Shown piece after piece: positions 1 through 9,271 of a stretch of DNA of 64,000 nucleotides. Location of the stretch: assembly GCA_943846735.1 (NCBI GenBank), contig OX044364.1, positions 2,294,001-2,358,000 on the forward strand, in the 5' to 3' direction. Source of the stretch: CAJQLB01 sp905479065 (GTDB lineage: Bacteria > Bacteroidota > Bacteroidia > Flavobacteriales > Flavobacteriaceae). Positions within the stretch are counted from its first letter, which is position 1. Each line of letters begins with the position of its first letter. The translations under genes were made by a program, and so were the position numbers. Under the pieces are notes generated by a model. It did no database searches, had not been told where the DNA came from, and was given only the letters and a program-made list of their open reading frames with translations.

Positions 1-624
1 AATCAAAAAGTGTTTGATGTTGTTCAACGAAATGAGCCAGTAAAAAAAGTTAATATTCAGTATGAGCTAGAACGAAAAATTATTGAAATTTTATTATTAT
101 ACGGCAACAAAACTGAGGAGTTTGAAGATTTGGTTTTAAAAGAAGCTGATAGTGGTGAATTAATTTTAGAACCAACGATTCATAAGGCTAAAGTATTTGA
201 GAAGATTTATTTAGATTTACAAGAAGATGAAATGGAATTCACCAATGAAAACTTCAAGGTATTGTATTACACACTTGTAGACACACTTAATCAAAATCCT
301 GACTATGCCCTTGAAAGTTTTATCAACCTTGTTGATGATAAATCAGCGAGTGAAATAACTAACATATTAATGAATGATGAGCGTTATAGCTTACATGATT
401 GGGAACGAAAAAATATTTTCCCGAAGGATAAAAGTCACAGTATATCACAATTAGTTAATGAGACTATTTTGAGCCTCCGATGTTTTTTAATTGATCAAAA
501 AGTGACAGAATTTAGACAAGCAACCCAAGACACAAAAAGCTCTAATAAAACAATATTGGAGGATGTTTTAAATTACTCGAATTTAAAAATGTTGTTATCA
601 CGCAAATTAAATCGTGTATTATAA
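1..624 (+). CDS. dnaG: DNA primase DnaG, C-terminal part (gene cut by window start)
   Basis: The frame is open from the first base, so the gene begins before the window; about 207 residues remain. The GTG at position 10 is an internal Val codon and not a start. The visible part is all-helical and charged, with the segment YELERKIIEILLLYGNKTEE, as expected for the C-terminal helicase-interaction region of Bacteroidota DnaG, which makes RNA primers at replication forks. The catalytic zinc-binding and TOPRIM domains lie outside the window. The stop codon at 622-624 directly abuts the end of the convergent regulator gene. The assignment rests on recognising the tail and on the typical flavobacterial neighbourhood with the LuxR regulator, nadE and gldB. 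Confidence 0.8.
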   Translation, partial: NQKVFDVVQRNEPVKKVNIQYELERKIIEILLLYGNKTEEFEDLVLKEADSGELILEPTIHKAKVFEKIYLDLQEDEMEFTNENFKVLYYTLVDTLNQNPDYALESFINLVDDKSASEITNILMNDERYSLHDWERKNIFPKDKSHSISQLVNETILSLRCFLIDQKVTEFRQATQDTKSSNKTILEDVLNYSNLKMLLSRKLNRVL

Positions 625-1254
625 TTAATTCAGCTCAAGATGTCGGGATTGATTAATCAAATCTACCAAGTTGGTGACATTTAATTTTTTCATTAACCGA
701 GCCTTATAAGTACTAACGGTTTTTTCATTAATATTTAACTCTTCTGCAATTTCTTTGTTACGGCGTCCAGAGGACAAGAGTTTCAGAACTTCTACTTCTC
801 GAGTTGAGAGTTTTTTGTAGAGCTTGCTAGGTCTGTTTCCGCGCTCTTCAAATGTTAAACGTTGCGCTAGGTCATTACTGATGTATATACCGCCGCTGTA
901 GACTTTCATAATAGCATCTTTTATTGTTTGAGTACTAACGGATTTTGTTAGATATCCGGAGGCTCCTGCCTTGATAGAGCTCACCGCATAAATTTCTTCT
1001 GGGTGGGAACTAAACATAATGACTTTAATATCTTGGTATTCTTTTTTTAATGTTCTAAGCGCTGTTATTCCATTTAGCTCCGGCAAGTCAATTTCAGAAA
1101 GAACAATATCAGGTTTTGTGCGGCCGACAACATCAAAAAGTTCTTTGCCAGTGGTAGCACTGCCTATTACCTGAATATCAGATGAAGATTCTAAAAGCAT
1201 TTTTAGCCCTGTCCTAATAATTGGATGATGGTCAGCAACTAATACCTTGATCAT
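625..1254 (-). CDS. NarL/FixJ-type regulator with atypical receiver domain
   Basis: A 209-residue protein with an N-terminal receiver domain (about 1-120) and a C-terminal LuxR-type helix-turn-helix (about 145-205; KLSTREVEVLKLLSSGRRNK). It should bind DNA and control transcription. The receiver keeps D8 of the acidic pocket and the late Lys (GYLTKS), but the phosphoacceptor Asp is replaced: the motif reads PDIVLSEIDLPELNG, with E54 where the beta-3 Asp normally sits. The usual second acidic residue is His (ADHHP). Phosphorylation-independent activity is therefore likely. No histidine kinase is adjacent. From memory, close relatives at this dnaG-nadE locus in other Flavobacteriia carry the same Glu; that was not checked here. 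Confidence 0.88.
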   Translation of the reverse strand: MIKVLVADHHPIIRTGLKMLLESSSDIQVIGSATTGKELFDVVGRTKPDIVLSEIDLPELNGITALRTLKKEYQDIKVIMFSSHPEEIYAVSSIKAGASGYLTKSVSTQTIKDAIMKVYSGGIYISNDLAQRLTFEERGNRPSKLYKKLSTREVEVLKLLSSGRRNKEIAEELNINEKTVSTYKARLMKKLNVTNLVDLINQSRHLELN

Positions 1255-1385
1255 GTTTTACTGTTTTAATACAATACTATTAATCTCATACATAAGTAGA
1301 TGAGGGAGCTGTTTTTTGATAGAGGATACATAAAAGTAGTAAAAAAAGCAGTGCAACGTGTGGTTATCCCTTAAAATTGACAACA

Positions 1386-2174
1386 TTACTTCAAATCATT
1401 AGGTATTTTACACACAGGAATTGGCATCATTTTATGCTGATTTTTAGAATTATAATTTTTAAAAATTTGAAACACTTCTCTTTCTCTTCCCGAAAAATCA
1501 GTTATTTTTTTATGAAGATCGTCCATTTTCATGGCCCACTCTAATTCATCATAGTTTGCTCCAATTTGGTCTTCGTCACTTCGCGTATCACCAAAAAGAC
1601 CGTCGCTTGGTGGCGCCTTCATTATGGAATCAGGAACACCTAAATATGAACCAATGTCATAAACTTCAGATTTTAATAAATCTGCTATTGGACTTAAATC
1701 AACACCGCCATCACCATATTTTGTATAAAAGCCAACTCCAAAATCTTCAACTTTATTTCCGGTGCCAGCAACTAAATAGTTATGTATACCTGCATGGTAG
1801 TACAAGGTTAGCATGCGCATTCTTGCTCGTGTATTTGCAAGAGCCATATCTACTTTCACAGCGTCACTATTCGTGGAGACCTCAGATTTAAAAGCTTCAA
1901 AAACAGGTGTTAAATTTATCTTACAATCACTTATATTTGTATACTTGTGTTTTAAAAATAGCAGATGTTCTTGGCAACGACTTACATGACTTGTTGCTTG
2001 ATGTATAGGCATTTCTAAACAGAGTACTGGTAAATCTGTTTGAGCACAAAGTGTTGAGGTTACGGCAGAATCAATACCCCCAGAGACGCCGATAACAAAA
2101 CCGTTAACACCAGATTTATTAGCGTAATCTTTTAACCAATTTACAATGTGATTGACAACTTTTTCTAACTGCAT
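1386..2174 (-). CDS. nadE: NAD+ synthetase
   Basis: A 262-residue NadE that makes NAD+ from nicotinic acid adenine dinucleotide in the cytoplasm using ATP and an ammonia source. The PP-loop of the N-type ATP pyrophosphatase fold is clear (GVSGGIDSA, about residues 29-37), and later motifs include VAGTGNKVEDFGVGFYTKYGDGG. Its length matches the short, ammonia-dependent NadE type, with no N-terminal glutaminase (nitrilase) domain. It is divergent from gldB, with about 100 bases between the start codons, an arrangement I recall as common in Flavobacteriia. The ATG at 2174 is used; no better upstream start is visible. Confidence 0.95.
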   Translation of the reverse strand: MQLEKVVNHIVNWLKDYANKSGVNGFVIGVSGGIDSAVTSTLCAQTDLPVLCLEMPIHQATSHVSRCQEHLLFLKHKYTNISDCKINLTPVFEAFKSEVSTNSDAVKVDMALANTRARMRMLTLYYHAGIHNYLVAGTGNKVEDFGVGFYTKYGDGGVDLSPIADLLKSEVYDIGSYLGVPDSIMKAPPSDGLFGDTRSDEDQIGANYDELEWAMKMDDLHKKITDFSGREREVFQIFKNYNSKNQHKMMPIPVCKIPNDLK

Positions 2175-2201
2175 GAGGACTTTTTTTATGATAAAGAATA
2201 G

Positions 2202-2209
2202 TACATTTG
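2202..2209 (+). promoter_or_regulatory. Probable -7 element of the gldB promoter
   Basis: TACATTTG followed by C matches the Bacteroidota -7 consensus TAnnTTTG. Transcription would begin around 2215, upstream of either candidate gldB start. I do not see a convincing -33 TTTG at the right spacing. Confidence 0.45.
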
Positions 2210-2274
2210 CAGTACAAAAATAAAGTTTTCAAGGAAGTAATAAAAATTATTTGAAATTAAGTTCAATCCATATC

Positions 2275-3237
2275 ATGCCTATCAAAACAGTCTTTTTAGT
2301 TTGTCTTTTGTTCCAATGTTTTTCTTGTAATAATACCTCTAAAAGAGAAAGGGAAATTGCTGATATCGATGTTAGTATCGATGTTGAACGATTTGACATA
2401 TTATTTTCTGAAGCTACTCCTAAGACATTGTCAAAACTGATGTCAGATTATCCATTCATGTTCTCAAGAACAATTGCAGATTCTGTTTGGATTAGAAGAA
2501 TAAAAGATACTTTACGACAGCAATTATCTCAGGAAATACAAAAAGTGCATAAAAACTTTCAGCCAATTGAATCTGAAATAAATATGCTTTTTAAGCATTT
2601 ACAATATTACTATCCCACATTTAATGAACCGAGAGTTATTACCTTTTCTGATTTAATAGATTACCGTACCAAGGTATTTGTAACAGATTCAATAACATTA
2701 ATTGCTCTAGATACCTATTTAGGAAAAGATCATCAGTTTTACGGAAATATTCAAAAATATTTGAGACAAAATTTTGAAGCGTCACAAATTGTATCTGATT
2801 TAGCTTTTGCTTACGCAGAGCAACGAATTTATCAAGCACCTAGAAAATCATTAGTTGATGAGATGATTTATTTTGGTAAAATTCTTTATTTTAAAGATGT
2901 CATGATTCCTTTTAAAACTGACGAGGAAAAGATTGGTTACACGGAAGACGAGTTAAGTTGGGCTCGACAAAATGAGAAGAGTATGTGGGAATTTTTTATT
3001 GAGAGAGAAATGTTGTACGATACTAATGCCCAATTAACAGGGCGATTCATAAACGCAGCACCATTTACTAAGTTTAATTTACAGTTTGACTCAGAGTCTC
3101 CCGGAAGACTAGGGCAATATGTTGGTTGGCAAATTGTTAGATCCTTTATGAAAAATAACGATATAAAGTTAAATAAGATGCTTCAAATGGATGCTTTAGA
3201 AATTTTTAGCAAATCAAGATATAAACCACGTAAATAG
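2275..3237 (+). CDS. gldB: Gliding motility lipoprotein GldB
   Basis: GldB is a cell-envelope lipoprotein needed for gliding and for function of the GldKLMN/T9SS machinery in Flavobacterium. With the ATG at 2275 the protein has 320 residues and starts MPIKTVFLVCLLFQCFSCNN, a good lipoprotein signal with lipobox CFSC. An in-frame TTG at 2251 would add eight residues and has a purine-rich stretch (aaggaag, 2231-2237) upstream, so it cannot be excluded. The body carries features I associate with GldB, such as FDxLFxxATPKT near the start and a GRxGQYVGWQIVRSFM-like segment near the C-terminus. gldC follows after 9 bases, so the two are probably co-transcribed. Confidence 0.92.
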   Translation: MPIKTVFLVCLLFQCFSCNNTSKREREIADIDVSIDVERFDILFSEATPKTLSKLMSDYPFMFSRTIADSVWIRRIKDTLRQQLSQEIQKVHKNFQPIESEINMLFKHLQYYYPTFNEPRVITFSDLIDYRTKVFVTDSITLIALDTYLGKDHQFYGNIQKYLRQNFEASQIVSDLAFAYAEQRIYQAPRKSLVDEMIYFGKILYFKDVMIPFKTDEEKIGYTEDELSWARQNEKSMWEFFIEREMLYDTNAQLTGRFINAAPFTKFNLQFDSESPGRLGQYVGWQIVRSFMKNNDIKLNKMLQMDALEIFSKSRYKPRK

Positions 3238-3246
3238 TAAAATCTC

Positions 3247-3573
3247 ATGAGTACTTCAAAAATAGAGTTGAATATAGAATTAGATGACAATAAAGTTCCT
3301 GAAAACCTATCTTGGACGGCAGCAGATGGTGGTATTCAAGACGAAGAAGCTAAAGCGATACTTTTATCAGTTTGGGATAATAAATCAAAAGAAACCCTAC
3401 GAATAGATTTATGGACAAAAGATATGCCTATTGATGAAATGAAACAGTTTTTTCACCAAACTTTAGTGGCAATGAGTGATACTTTTTATCGTGCCACTCA
3501 GGATGAGAAGATGACTGCTACTATGAAAGATTTTTGTGATTACTTTGCGGAGAAACTCGAGCTTAAAAAATAA
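3247..3573 (+). CDS. gldC: Gliding motility protein GldC
   Basis: A small, acidic, soluble protein of 108 residues without signal peptide, typical of GldC (ELDDNKVPENLSWTAADGGI near the N-terminus). It lies 9 bases after gldB. In F. johnsoniae GldC assists motility together with GldB, probably from the cytoplasm, but its molecular action is unknown. A hairpin follows at 3579-3604, suggesting gldBC is a two-gene transcript. Confidence 0.93.
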   Translation: MSTSKIELNIELDDNKVPENLSWTAADGGIQDEEAKAILLSVWDNKSKETLRIDLWTKDMPIDEMKQFFHQTLVAMSDTFYRATQDEKMTATMKDFCDYFAEKLELKK

Positions 3574-3578
3574 ACTAC

Positions 3579-3604
3579 AAAGGTCCTCTTATGTAAAGAC
3601 CTTT
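3579..3604 (+). terminator. Possible terminator after gldBC
   Basis: AAAGGTC and GACCTTT form a 7-bp stem around a 12-base loop just after gldC. The run of T that follows is short and interrupted, so this is only a moderate terminator candidate. Confidence 0.4.
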
Positions 3605-3675
3605 CTTGGTTGTTCTTATCTTATTTATTAAATTTCGATATAAATAAAAAATTGAACAACTAATAAAGTCTTGTC

Positions 3676-6600
3676 ATGTTTTTAAATCGTTTTATTACCT
3701 CTCTGTTTTGTGTTTCTTTTTTTTTATCTCAATCGTATTATACCTTAGCTCAATCAGTCTCTTCTGACGAAATAGTTGAAGCAGTTTCTAATTTTCAATT
3801 ACGAGGTATTGGTCCCGCAATCATGGGAGGAAGAATTTCTGATATCGCCGTTAGTCATGCTGATAAAAGCACTTGGTATGTTGCCGTTGGTTCAGGAGGT
3901 TTATGGAAAACAGTTAATCGTGGTATTTCATGGGAATCAATTTTTGATGAGCAAAACTCGTATTCAGTTGGGACCGTTTCTATAGATCCCAATAATTCAG
4001 AAATTATTTGGGTTGGAACCGGTGAAAATGTGAGTGGTCGCCATGTTGGTTGGGGCGATGGAATTTATAAAAGCTTAAATGCTGGTCAAAGTTGGCAGCG
4101 TATGGGTCTTGAAAAATCAGAGCATATTGGAAAAATTATAATTGACCCGAGAAACAGTGATGTTGTATTTGTTGCATCAGAAGGCCCATTGTGGTCTGCT
4201 GGTGGACAACGTGGGCTTTATAAAACAGAGGATGGTGGTAATTCATGGCAACTAGCCTTAGAAATTGATGAAAACACAGGTATTACTGATATAGAATTTG
4301 ATCCATCATCTCCAGAAGTTTTATATGCTGCAGCTTATCAACGTCGCCGGCATACATGGTCTTTATTAGCCGGAGGACCAAAGTCAGGGATATATAAATC
4401 GTCTGATGGAGGTGATTCATGGCGTCGTTTAAATACTGGTTTGCCAAAAAATCATATGGGTAAAATCGGGATTGCAGTTACGCCCTCAGATGCGCGGCTC
4501 GTATATGCAACTATTGAAGCAAATAACAAAGAAAAAGGGTTTTATAGATCCAACGACAAGGGGGAAAGTTGGGAAAAATTGAACAGTTATATTTCTGGAG
4601 GAACAGGCCCACATTATTATCAAGAGATTGAGGCATCTCCAAATAACCCAGATCTTGTTTATCAAATGGATGTGTTTTTACACGTAACCCGCGATGGGGG
4701 TGAAAATTTTAATTATTTGGGGACAGGTCGTGAAAAACATAGTGATAATCATGCCTTATGGATTGATCCAGATGATGATAAGCATTTAATTGCAGGAACA
4801 GATGGTGGGTTATACGAGTCTTATGATGAAGGTTTAACTTGGAGACATTTTTCTAACCTACCCATCTCTCAATTTTACAAATTGGGTCTTGATAATTCGG
4901 AGCCGTTCTATAATATTGTAGGAGGAGCACAAGACCTAGGGACCTTAATTGGGCCTTCACGCACAATGAACACTGAAGGAATACGTAATCAAGATTGGTA
5001 TGTTCCTTTGGGAGCAGATGGTTATGAATCTGTTTTTGATCCAAATGATCCAAACATTGCTTACATGGAAATTCAGCAAGGATTATTACATCGTCTTGAC
5101 CGCCGTAGCAAAGAAATTATAAATATTCAACCCCAACCTGAACCAACAGAATCACCTGAGCGTTGGAATTGGGACAGTCCACTACAAATAAGTCCTCATA
5201 ATTCCAATCGTCTTTACTTTGGATCTCAAAGACTATGGAAAAGTGATAATCAAGGTCATTCCTGGCAGGCCATAAGTAAAGACTTAACAACAAATACAAA
5301 TCGCTACGAATTGGAAACAATTGATAATCGTGTTTGGAGTACAGATGCTCTTTATGATACAGGTGCGATGTCAAAGTACGCTACCTTGACAGCGATATCA
5401 GAGTCTCCAAAAATGGAAGGTTTATTGTATACAGGATCTGATGATGGAGTGATTCATGTAAGTGAAAATGGAGGTCAAAAATGGATACAAAGTTATCTTC
5501 CAAATGTTCCTAAACGTTCTTTTATCAACGATATTGAAGCCTCCAATCATAATTCAAAAACGGTATTTGCTAGTGCCGATGCGCATAAGTTAGGTGATTA
5601 TCGTCCTTACCTATTTATGAGTGATAATCGTGGCTTAACATGGAAATCAATTACTGGAGACCTTCCGAATAAGACGATTGTATGGGTTATTAAACAAGAT
5701 TTCATTGACGAGAATTTATTATTTATAGGAACAGAGTACGGTATCTATTTTTCACCAAATAAAGGAGTTAATTGGGTTAAATTAAGTACTGGAGTTCCAA
5801 CAATTGCATTCCGTGACATTGAACTTCATTCTAGAGACAATGATTTGGTTGGAGCATCTTTTGGCCGTGGTTTTTACGTCTTTGATGACTATTCTCCATT
5901 GAGAAATATTAATGAAGTATTAATTAATAACTCCAATACGTTATTTGCTGTAAGAGATGCGTGGTGGTATATTCCAAATATACCAATGCAAGCAAAAGGA
6001 ATGCCAAGTCAAGGGACATCTAATTTTAAAGCTGATAATCCTCCTTTTGGTGCACTTTTTACTTACTTAATAAATGAGCTGCCTAAAAATTCAACTACAG
6101 AGCGTCAGGATGAAGAAAAATTACTAGAAGATAAGAACTCCAATATTCCATTTCCTGGATGGAGTGAACTTTTCGAAGAGGAACAGGATGATAAACCTCA
6201 AGTATTATTGTCGGTTAGTGATGCAGAAGGTAATTCTATCCGCTGGATAAAAGGAATATCTGCAAAAGGTCTTCATCGTGTTAATTGGGATTTAAGGTTG
6301 CCTCCTCCAAATCCTATTAATCTTAGTCAACCTGCGTTCAAACCACCCTGGGTAGGTAATCCACAAGGGCCACTTGTTGCTCCTGGTAAATATGGTGTCA
6401 CACTTTATATGTTACATAATGGTAAATTGAACAAACTAGCAGACACCCAAATGTTTACAATTAAGCCAGTTCCTACCACTATCCAAAACACCAATTTCGA
6501 GGTAATTGCCCAATTTCAAGTTAAAACTAGTGAGTTATTAAGGCAGGTATTAAGTGTAGGAAAAAAATTAGATGAAGCTAGTAAACGAATAAAGTTTATG

Positions 6601-6954
6601 AATGCTGCGCTTCTTGAAATTTCAGGGTTAAGACCAAAGCTTTTTGCCGATTTAAAACAACTTGAAACAAGCTTAGCAGATTTGAAAATGCGTATGTATG
6701 GTAATCCGATTCGCCAAAGATTGAATGAGTCTTCAACACCAACTTTTCAGTCTAGAATTTGGAATGTTGTGAGTGGACATTGGGATACAAGACAAAATCC
6801 GACAGAGACACAGAGACGAAATATTGAAATTGCTGAAAACGAATTTGATGAATTTCGAAAAGTTTTGTCAACTTATTTAAGTAATCTGAAGATCTTTGAG
6901 GAAGCCATGGAAAGTGCAGGGGCACCATATACTCCTGGACGACAATTTGATTAG
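3676..6954 (+). CDS. Secreted sortilin/BNR-repeat beta-propeller protein
   Basis: A 1092-residue protein with an N-terminal signal peptide ending near LAQS (about residue 27). Most of it is a beta-propeller region of the sortilin/VPS10-like type (WD40/YVTN/BNR superfamily) with many Asp-box motifs, e.g. SSDGGDSWRRL, SNDKGESWEKL, SYDEGLTWRHF, SDNRGLTWKSI and SPNKGVNWVKL. After about residue 740 come beta-rich and then helical segments, and the end reads AGAPYTPGRQFD, as I recall for this family. Members are often called exo-alpha-sialidase or glycosyl hydrolase, but Asp-boxes are structural and I see no sialidase active site, so the function is unknown. There is no T9SS sorting domain; it is probably periplasmic. 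It is monocistronic, beginning about 100 bases after gldC. Confidence 0.85.
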   Translation: MFLNRFITSLFCVSFFLSQSYYTLAQSVSSDEIVEAVSNFQLRGIGPAIMGGRISDIAVSHADKSTWYVAVGSGGLWKTVNRGISWESIFDEQNSYSVGTVSIDPNNSEIIWVGTGENVSGRHVGWGDGIYKSLNAGQSWQRMGLEKSEHIGKIIIDPRNSDVVFVASEGPLWSAGGQRGLYKTEDGGNSWQLALEIDENTGITDIEFDPSSPEVLYAAAYQRRRHTWSLLAGGPKSGIYKSSDGGDSWRRLNTGLPKNHMGKIGIAVTPSDARLVYATIEANNKEKGFYRSNDKGESWEKLNSYISGGTGPHYYQEIEASPNNPDLVYQMDVFLHVTRDGGENFNYLGTGREKHSDNHALWIDPDDDKHLIAGTDGGLYESYDEGLTWRHFSNLPISQFYKLGLDNSEPFYNIVGGAQDLGTLIGPSRTMNTEGIRNQDWYVPLGADGYESVFDPNDPNIAYMEIQQGLLHRLDRRSKEIINIQPQPEPTESPERWNWDSPLQISPHNSNRLYFGSQRLWKSDNQGHSWQAISKDLTTNTNRYELETIDNRVWSTDALYDTGAMSKYATLTAISESPKMEGLLYTGSDDGVIHVSENGGQKWIQSYLPNVPKRSFINDIEASNHNSKTVFASADAHKLGDYRPYLFMSDNRGLTWKSITGDLPNKTIVWVIKQDFIDENLLFIGTEYGIYFSPNKGVNWVKLSTGVPTIAFRDIELHSRDNDLVGASFGRGFYVFDDYSPLRNINEVLINNSNTLFAVRDAWWYIPNIPMQAKGMPSQGTSNFKADNPPFGALFTYLINELPKNSTTERQDEEKLLEDKNSNIPFPGWSELFEEEQDDKPQVLLSVSDAEGNSIRWIKGISAKGLHRVNWDLRLPPPNPINLSQPAFKPPWVGNPQGPLVAPGKYGVTLYMLHNGKLNKLADTQMFTIKPVPTTIQNTNFEVIAQFQVKTSELLRQVLSVGKKLDEASKRIKFMNAALLEISGLRPKLFADLKQLETSLADLKMRMYGNPIRQRLNESSTPTFQSRIWNVVSGHWDTRQNPTETQRRNIEIAENEFDEFRKVLSTYLSNLKIFEEAMESAGAPYTPGRQFD

Positions 6955-7059
6955 ACGCCATATTTTTAAGTATTTAAAACCTTAATTAGGTTTAATTGTA
7001 AGCCAAGTAAAGGACTGCATTGATCATTTAACTTTCAGTATATACAACAATATTGAAGA

Positions 7060-8415
7060 TCAAAAATTTCTGTATGTTGCATCAAGAAAGACATTCGCTT
7101 CCTCTTCAGCAAATTTTCCATTTTTGCTATCCCAATTCAGAGTAGTATTTGGAAAACGCTGAGCAATGACTCCAAGTAAAATAGTTTCGGTTAACCGAGA
7201 CGCATATGAAAAGGGTGCTGAACATGTATCTTTACCTAAACAGGCATCTATAAATTGATGATAGTGCTTAGGAGCTTCTGTTTCATAGTCTCGAATAGGT
7301 TCTAAATTAAACTTTGTTGTGTCTATCTCCTTATAATTCCCATTAACAATAAGTTTAGGCATCAATTCAAAATGTGGTAAATATAGATTTCCTTTTTCTC
7401 CAATAAACATAGCTCCTTGGTCATGTAGTTGACTGTTATTGGGTAACATTAAATCCTTGTGTTTGGCGGGGGCACCTTCGCCATCATACCAAATCCATTT
7501 AAAATTTTTGGTCGTATACTTAGTGCCAGGAAACTCATAAGTAACAACATTTTTTTCAGGGAATCCAAACCCAGTTGGTTGTCGGCATTGTGTTTTGATG
7601 GTACTCGGAACATCCAATGCCAATGCATTGTATGGTGTATCAAAGATATGTACACCCATGTCGCCCAAAGTTCCACAACCATAATCTAATATTTTGCGCC
7701 AATTCATAGGGTGATAAAAGCCTTCTTTGTAAGGGCGTTTAGGAGATGTACCTAACCAAAGATTCCAATCTAAATGATCAGGAATTGGATCAGAGCCCTT
7801 AGGGATATCACCATCAAAACCCCAGTTTTTTGGAGACCAGGCATGTACGGTGCTTACTTTGCCAATAATGCCAGATTGGATGAGTAGAGTTGCCAATTTA
7901 TAATCGTAAAAGGAATGTACCTGTATACCCATTTGAGTAATTAGATTTCTATCGGAGGCCAATTTTTTCATTGCTCTTGCCTCTGTGACATGGTGCGTTA
8001 AAGGTTTTTGACAGTAAACGGCTTTGTTCATTTCCATCGCCATAAGTGACGCTGGAGCATGTGTGTGATCTGGTGTTGAGATGACTACTGCATCAATGAC
8101 ATTCCTGAGTTCTTTTAGCATGACGCGATAGTCTTTATATATTTTTGCCTTTGGAAACATGTCATGCGCGATTTCAAGATAATTAGAATCTACGTCACAA
8201 AGTGCTGTAACATCAACAGATACATGAGAGGAGATCGCTTTTAAATCTTCTAGTCCCATTCCACCAACTCCTATATGAGCAGACCTAACACGTCCAGGGT
8301 ATTTGTTGTTAGAAGTGTCAATGTTTGATACAATACTTTTACATGAGTTTAATACTGGGACTAAGACTGTTGAAGATAATAAAGCAGATTTTTTTATAAA
8401 ATGTCTTCTTTTCAT
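7060..8415 (-). CDS. Gfo/Idh/MocA-family oxidoreductase with export signal
   Basis: A 451-residue NAD(P)-dependent oxidoreductase. The N-terminus (MKRRHFIKKSALLSS, then VLNSCKS) is a twin-arginine-type signal followed by a possible lipobox, so the enzyme is probably exported folded with its cofactor. The Rossmann dinucleotide motif is GVGGMG (about residues 51-56), and a catalytic-lysine motif of the family is visible as CQKPLTH. The C-terminal part matches the Bacteroidota-type domain of Gfo/Idh proteins. Such enzymes oxidise or reduce sugars at a ring carbon. The DUF1080 hydrolase gene lies 13 bases upstream in the same direction, so a 3-keto-glycoside pathway is likely (inference). The exact substrate is unknown. 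Confidence 0.9.
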   Translation of the reverse strand: MKRRHFIKKSALLSSTVLVPVLNSCKSIVSNIDTSNNKYPGRVRSAHIGVGGMGLEDLKAISSHVSVDVTALCDVDSNYLEIAHDMFPKAKIYKDYRVMLKELRNVIDAVVISTPDHTHAPASLMAMEMNKAVYCQKPLTHHVTEARAMKKLASDRNLITQMGIQVHSFYDYKLATLLIQSGIIGKVSTVHAWSPKNWGFDGDIPKGSDPIPDHLDWNLWLGTSPKRPYKEGFYHPMNWRKILDYGCGTLGDMGVHIFDTPYNALALDVPSTIKTQCRQPTGFGFPEKNVVTYEFPGTKYTTKNFKWIWYDGEGAPAKHKDLMLPNNSQLHDQGAMFIGEKGNLYLPHFELMPKLIVNGNYKEIDTTKFNLEPIRDYETEAPKHYHQFIDACLGKDTCSAPFSYASRLTETILLGVIAQRFPNTTLNWDSKNGKFAEEEANVFLDATYRNF

Positions 8416-8428
8416 TAGAATTTAAGAA

Positions 8429-9145
8429 TTATAATTTTTTGATTTTAATATTTCTAAACCATAACGGGCTATCATGATCTTGAAGTCCGATATACCCTGT
8501 TTTGGAAGTTCCGTAATTTGGATAATTTTTCCATTTACCTTTTGATTTTCGCGCATTCCAATCGTCAGACCATGGTACGAAGGATAAAACTTTTTTGCCA
8601 TTAAGCCAGTGCTCCACAAGTTCAGGAGTAAAAATTATTCTAGTTGTGTTCCATTCACCAGCTTTCTTGGTGATTTTCATCCTCTTATCTGGAACATACA
8701 TGGCGTAATCTGCTGCTGTTTTTTGCCATTCTTCTAAAGTAGCATTATTGATTTTTTCCCACCCTAAATCATCTAACAATTGATACTCTGGAGATATTTC
8801 AGGAGGACTACCATAGCCCTCTTTCAAGTGATAAAAAACTCCGCTGTTTCCACCGACAGGGAGTTTCCACTCTAAATAAAGTTCAAAATCATCAAACTCT
8901 TCTTTTGCATAAATAATGTCGTTACCGCCTTTTTTTTCAGATTCCAGTCTTTTTTTAGTATCGAAGGTCAAAGTACCATCTTTAATAATCCATTGCTGGG
9001 GTAACGAGTCTCCATTATAGGCGCGCCAACCTTCAGTAGATGTGCCATCAAAGAGATGAATCCAATTAGCATCCTCTAATGCGGTGTCATTTTTACAATT
9101 AGTGCTCAGAATCGCAATGAAGATTAGTAGAATAAATTGTTTCAT
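8429..9145 (-). CDS. DUF1080 lipoprotein, probable 3-keto-disaccharide hydrolase
   Basis: With the ATG at 9145 this is a 238-residue lipoprotein (MKQFILLIFIAILSTNCKND, lipobox STNC). An in-frame ATG at 9169 would add eight charged residues before the signal and is less likely. The rest is the DUF1080 (3-keto-disaccharide hydrolase) jelly-roll fold, with WIHLFDGTSTEGWRAYNGD near the start, ELYLEWKLPVGGNSGVFYHL in the middle and GYIGLQDHDSPLWFRNIKI at the end. Characterised members cleave glycosides after oxidation at C3 to a 3-keto sugar. It is the first gene of a probable two-gene operon with the Gfo/Idh oxidoreductase, which could supply or process the keto sugar. Confidence 0.9.
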   Translation of the reverse strand: MKQFILLIFIAILSTNCKNDTALEDANWIHLFDGTSTEGWRAYNGDSLPQQWIIKDGTLTFDTKKRLESEKKGGNDIIYAKEEFDDFELYLEWKLPVGGNSGVFYHLKEGYGSPPEISPEYQLLDDLGWEKINNATLEEWQKTAADYAMYVPDKRMKITKKAGEWNTTRIIFTPELVEHWLNGKKVLSFVPWSDDWNARKSKGKWKNYPNYGTSKTGYIGLQDHDSPLWFRNIKIKKL

Positions 9146-9271
9146 AGATTCGTTAATTTTGATTTTCACATTCTAATTTACAAAAAAACACCCTTTCTCA
9201 TTCGAGTTCTCTTTTATTTCACCATTTTTTGGCACATATTTTTTATTACCTTTAAGAAAACATCGTCAATC

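Noticed and set aside
1556..1891. Open frame of 111 codons opposite nadE
   Set aside because: It lies entirely inside nadE on the opposite strand and has a His/Gln/Leu-rich composition typical of a shadow frame.
3676..6954. Calling the BNR-repeat protein a sialidase
   Set aside because: Asp-boxes are structural repeats shared by many propellers; sialidase catalytic residues were not recognised.
6977..6993. Hairpin AAACCT/AGGTTT after the BNR-repeat gene
   Set aside because: The stem is only 6 bp and AT-rich, without a clear T-run; too weak to call a terminator.
9137..9271. Upstream extension of the aminotransferase-fold gene
   Set aside because: It overlaps the start region of the divergent DUF1080 gene, and the Tat-like signal begins at 9272.
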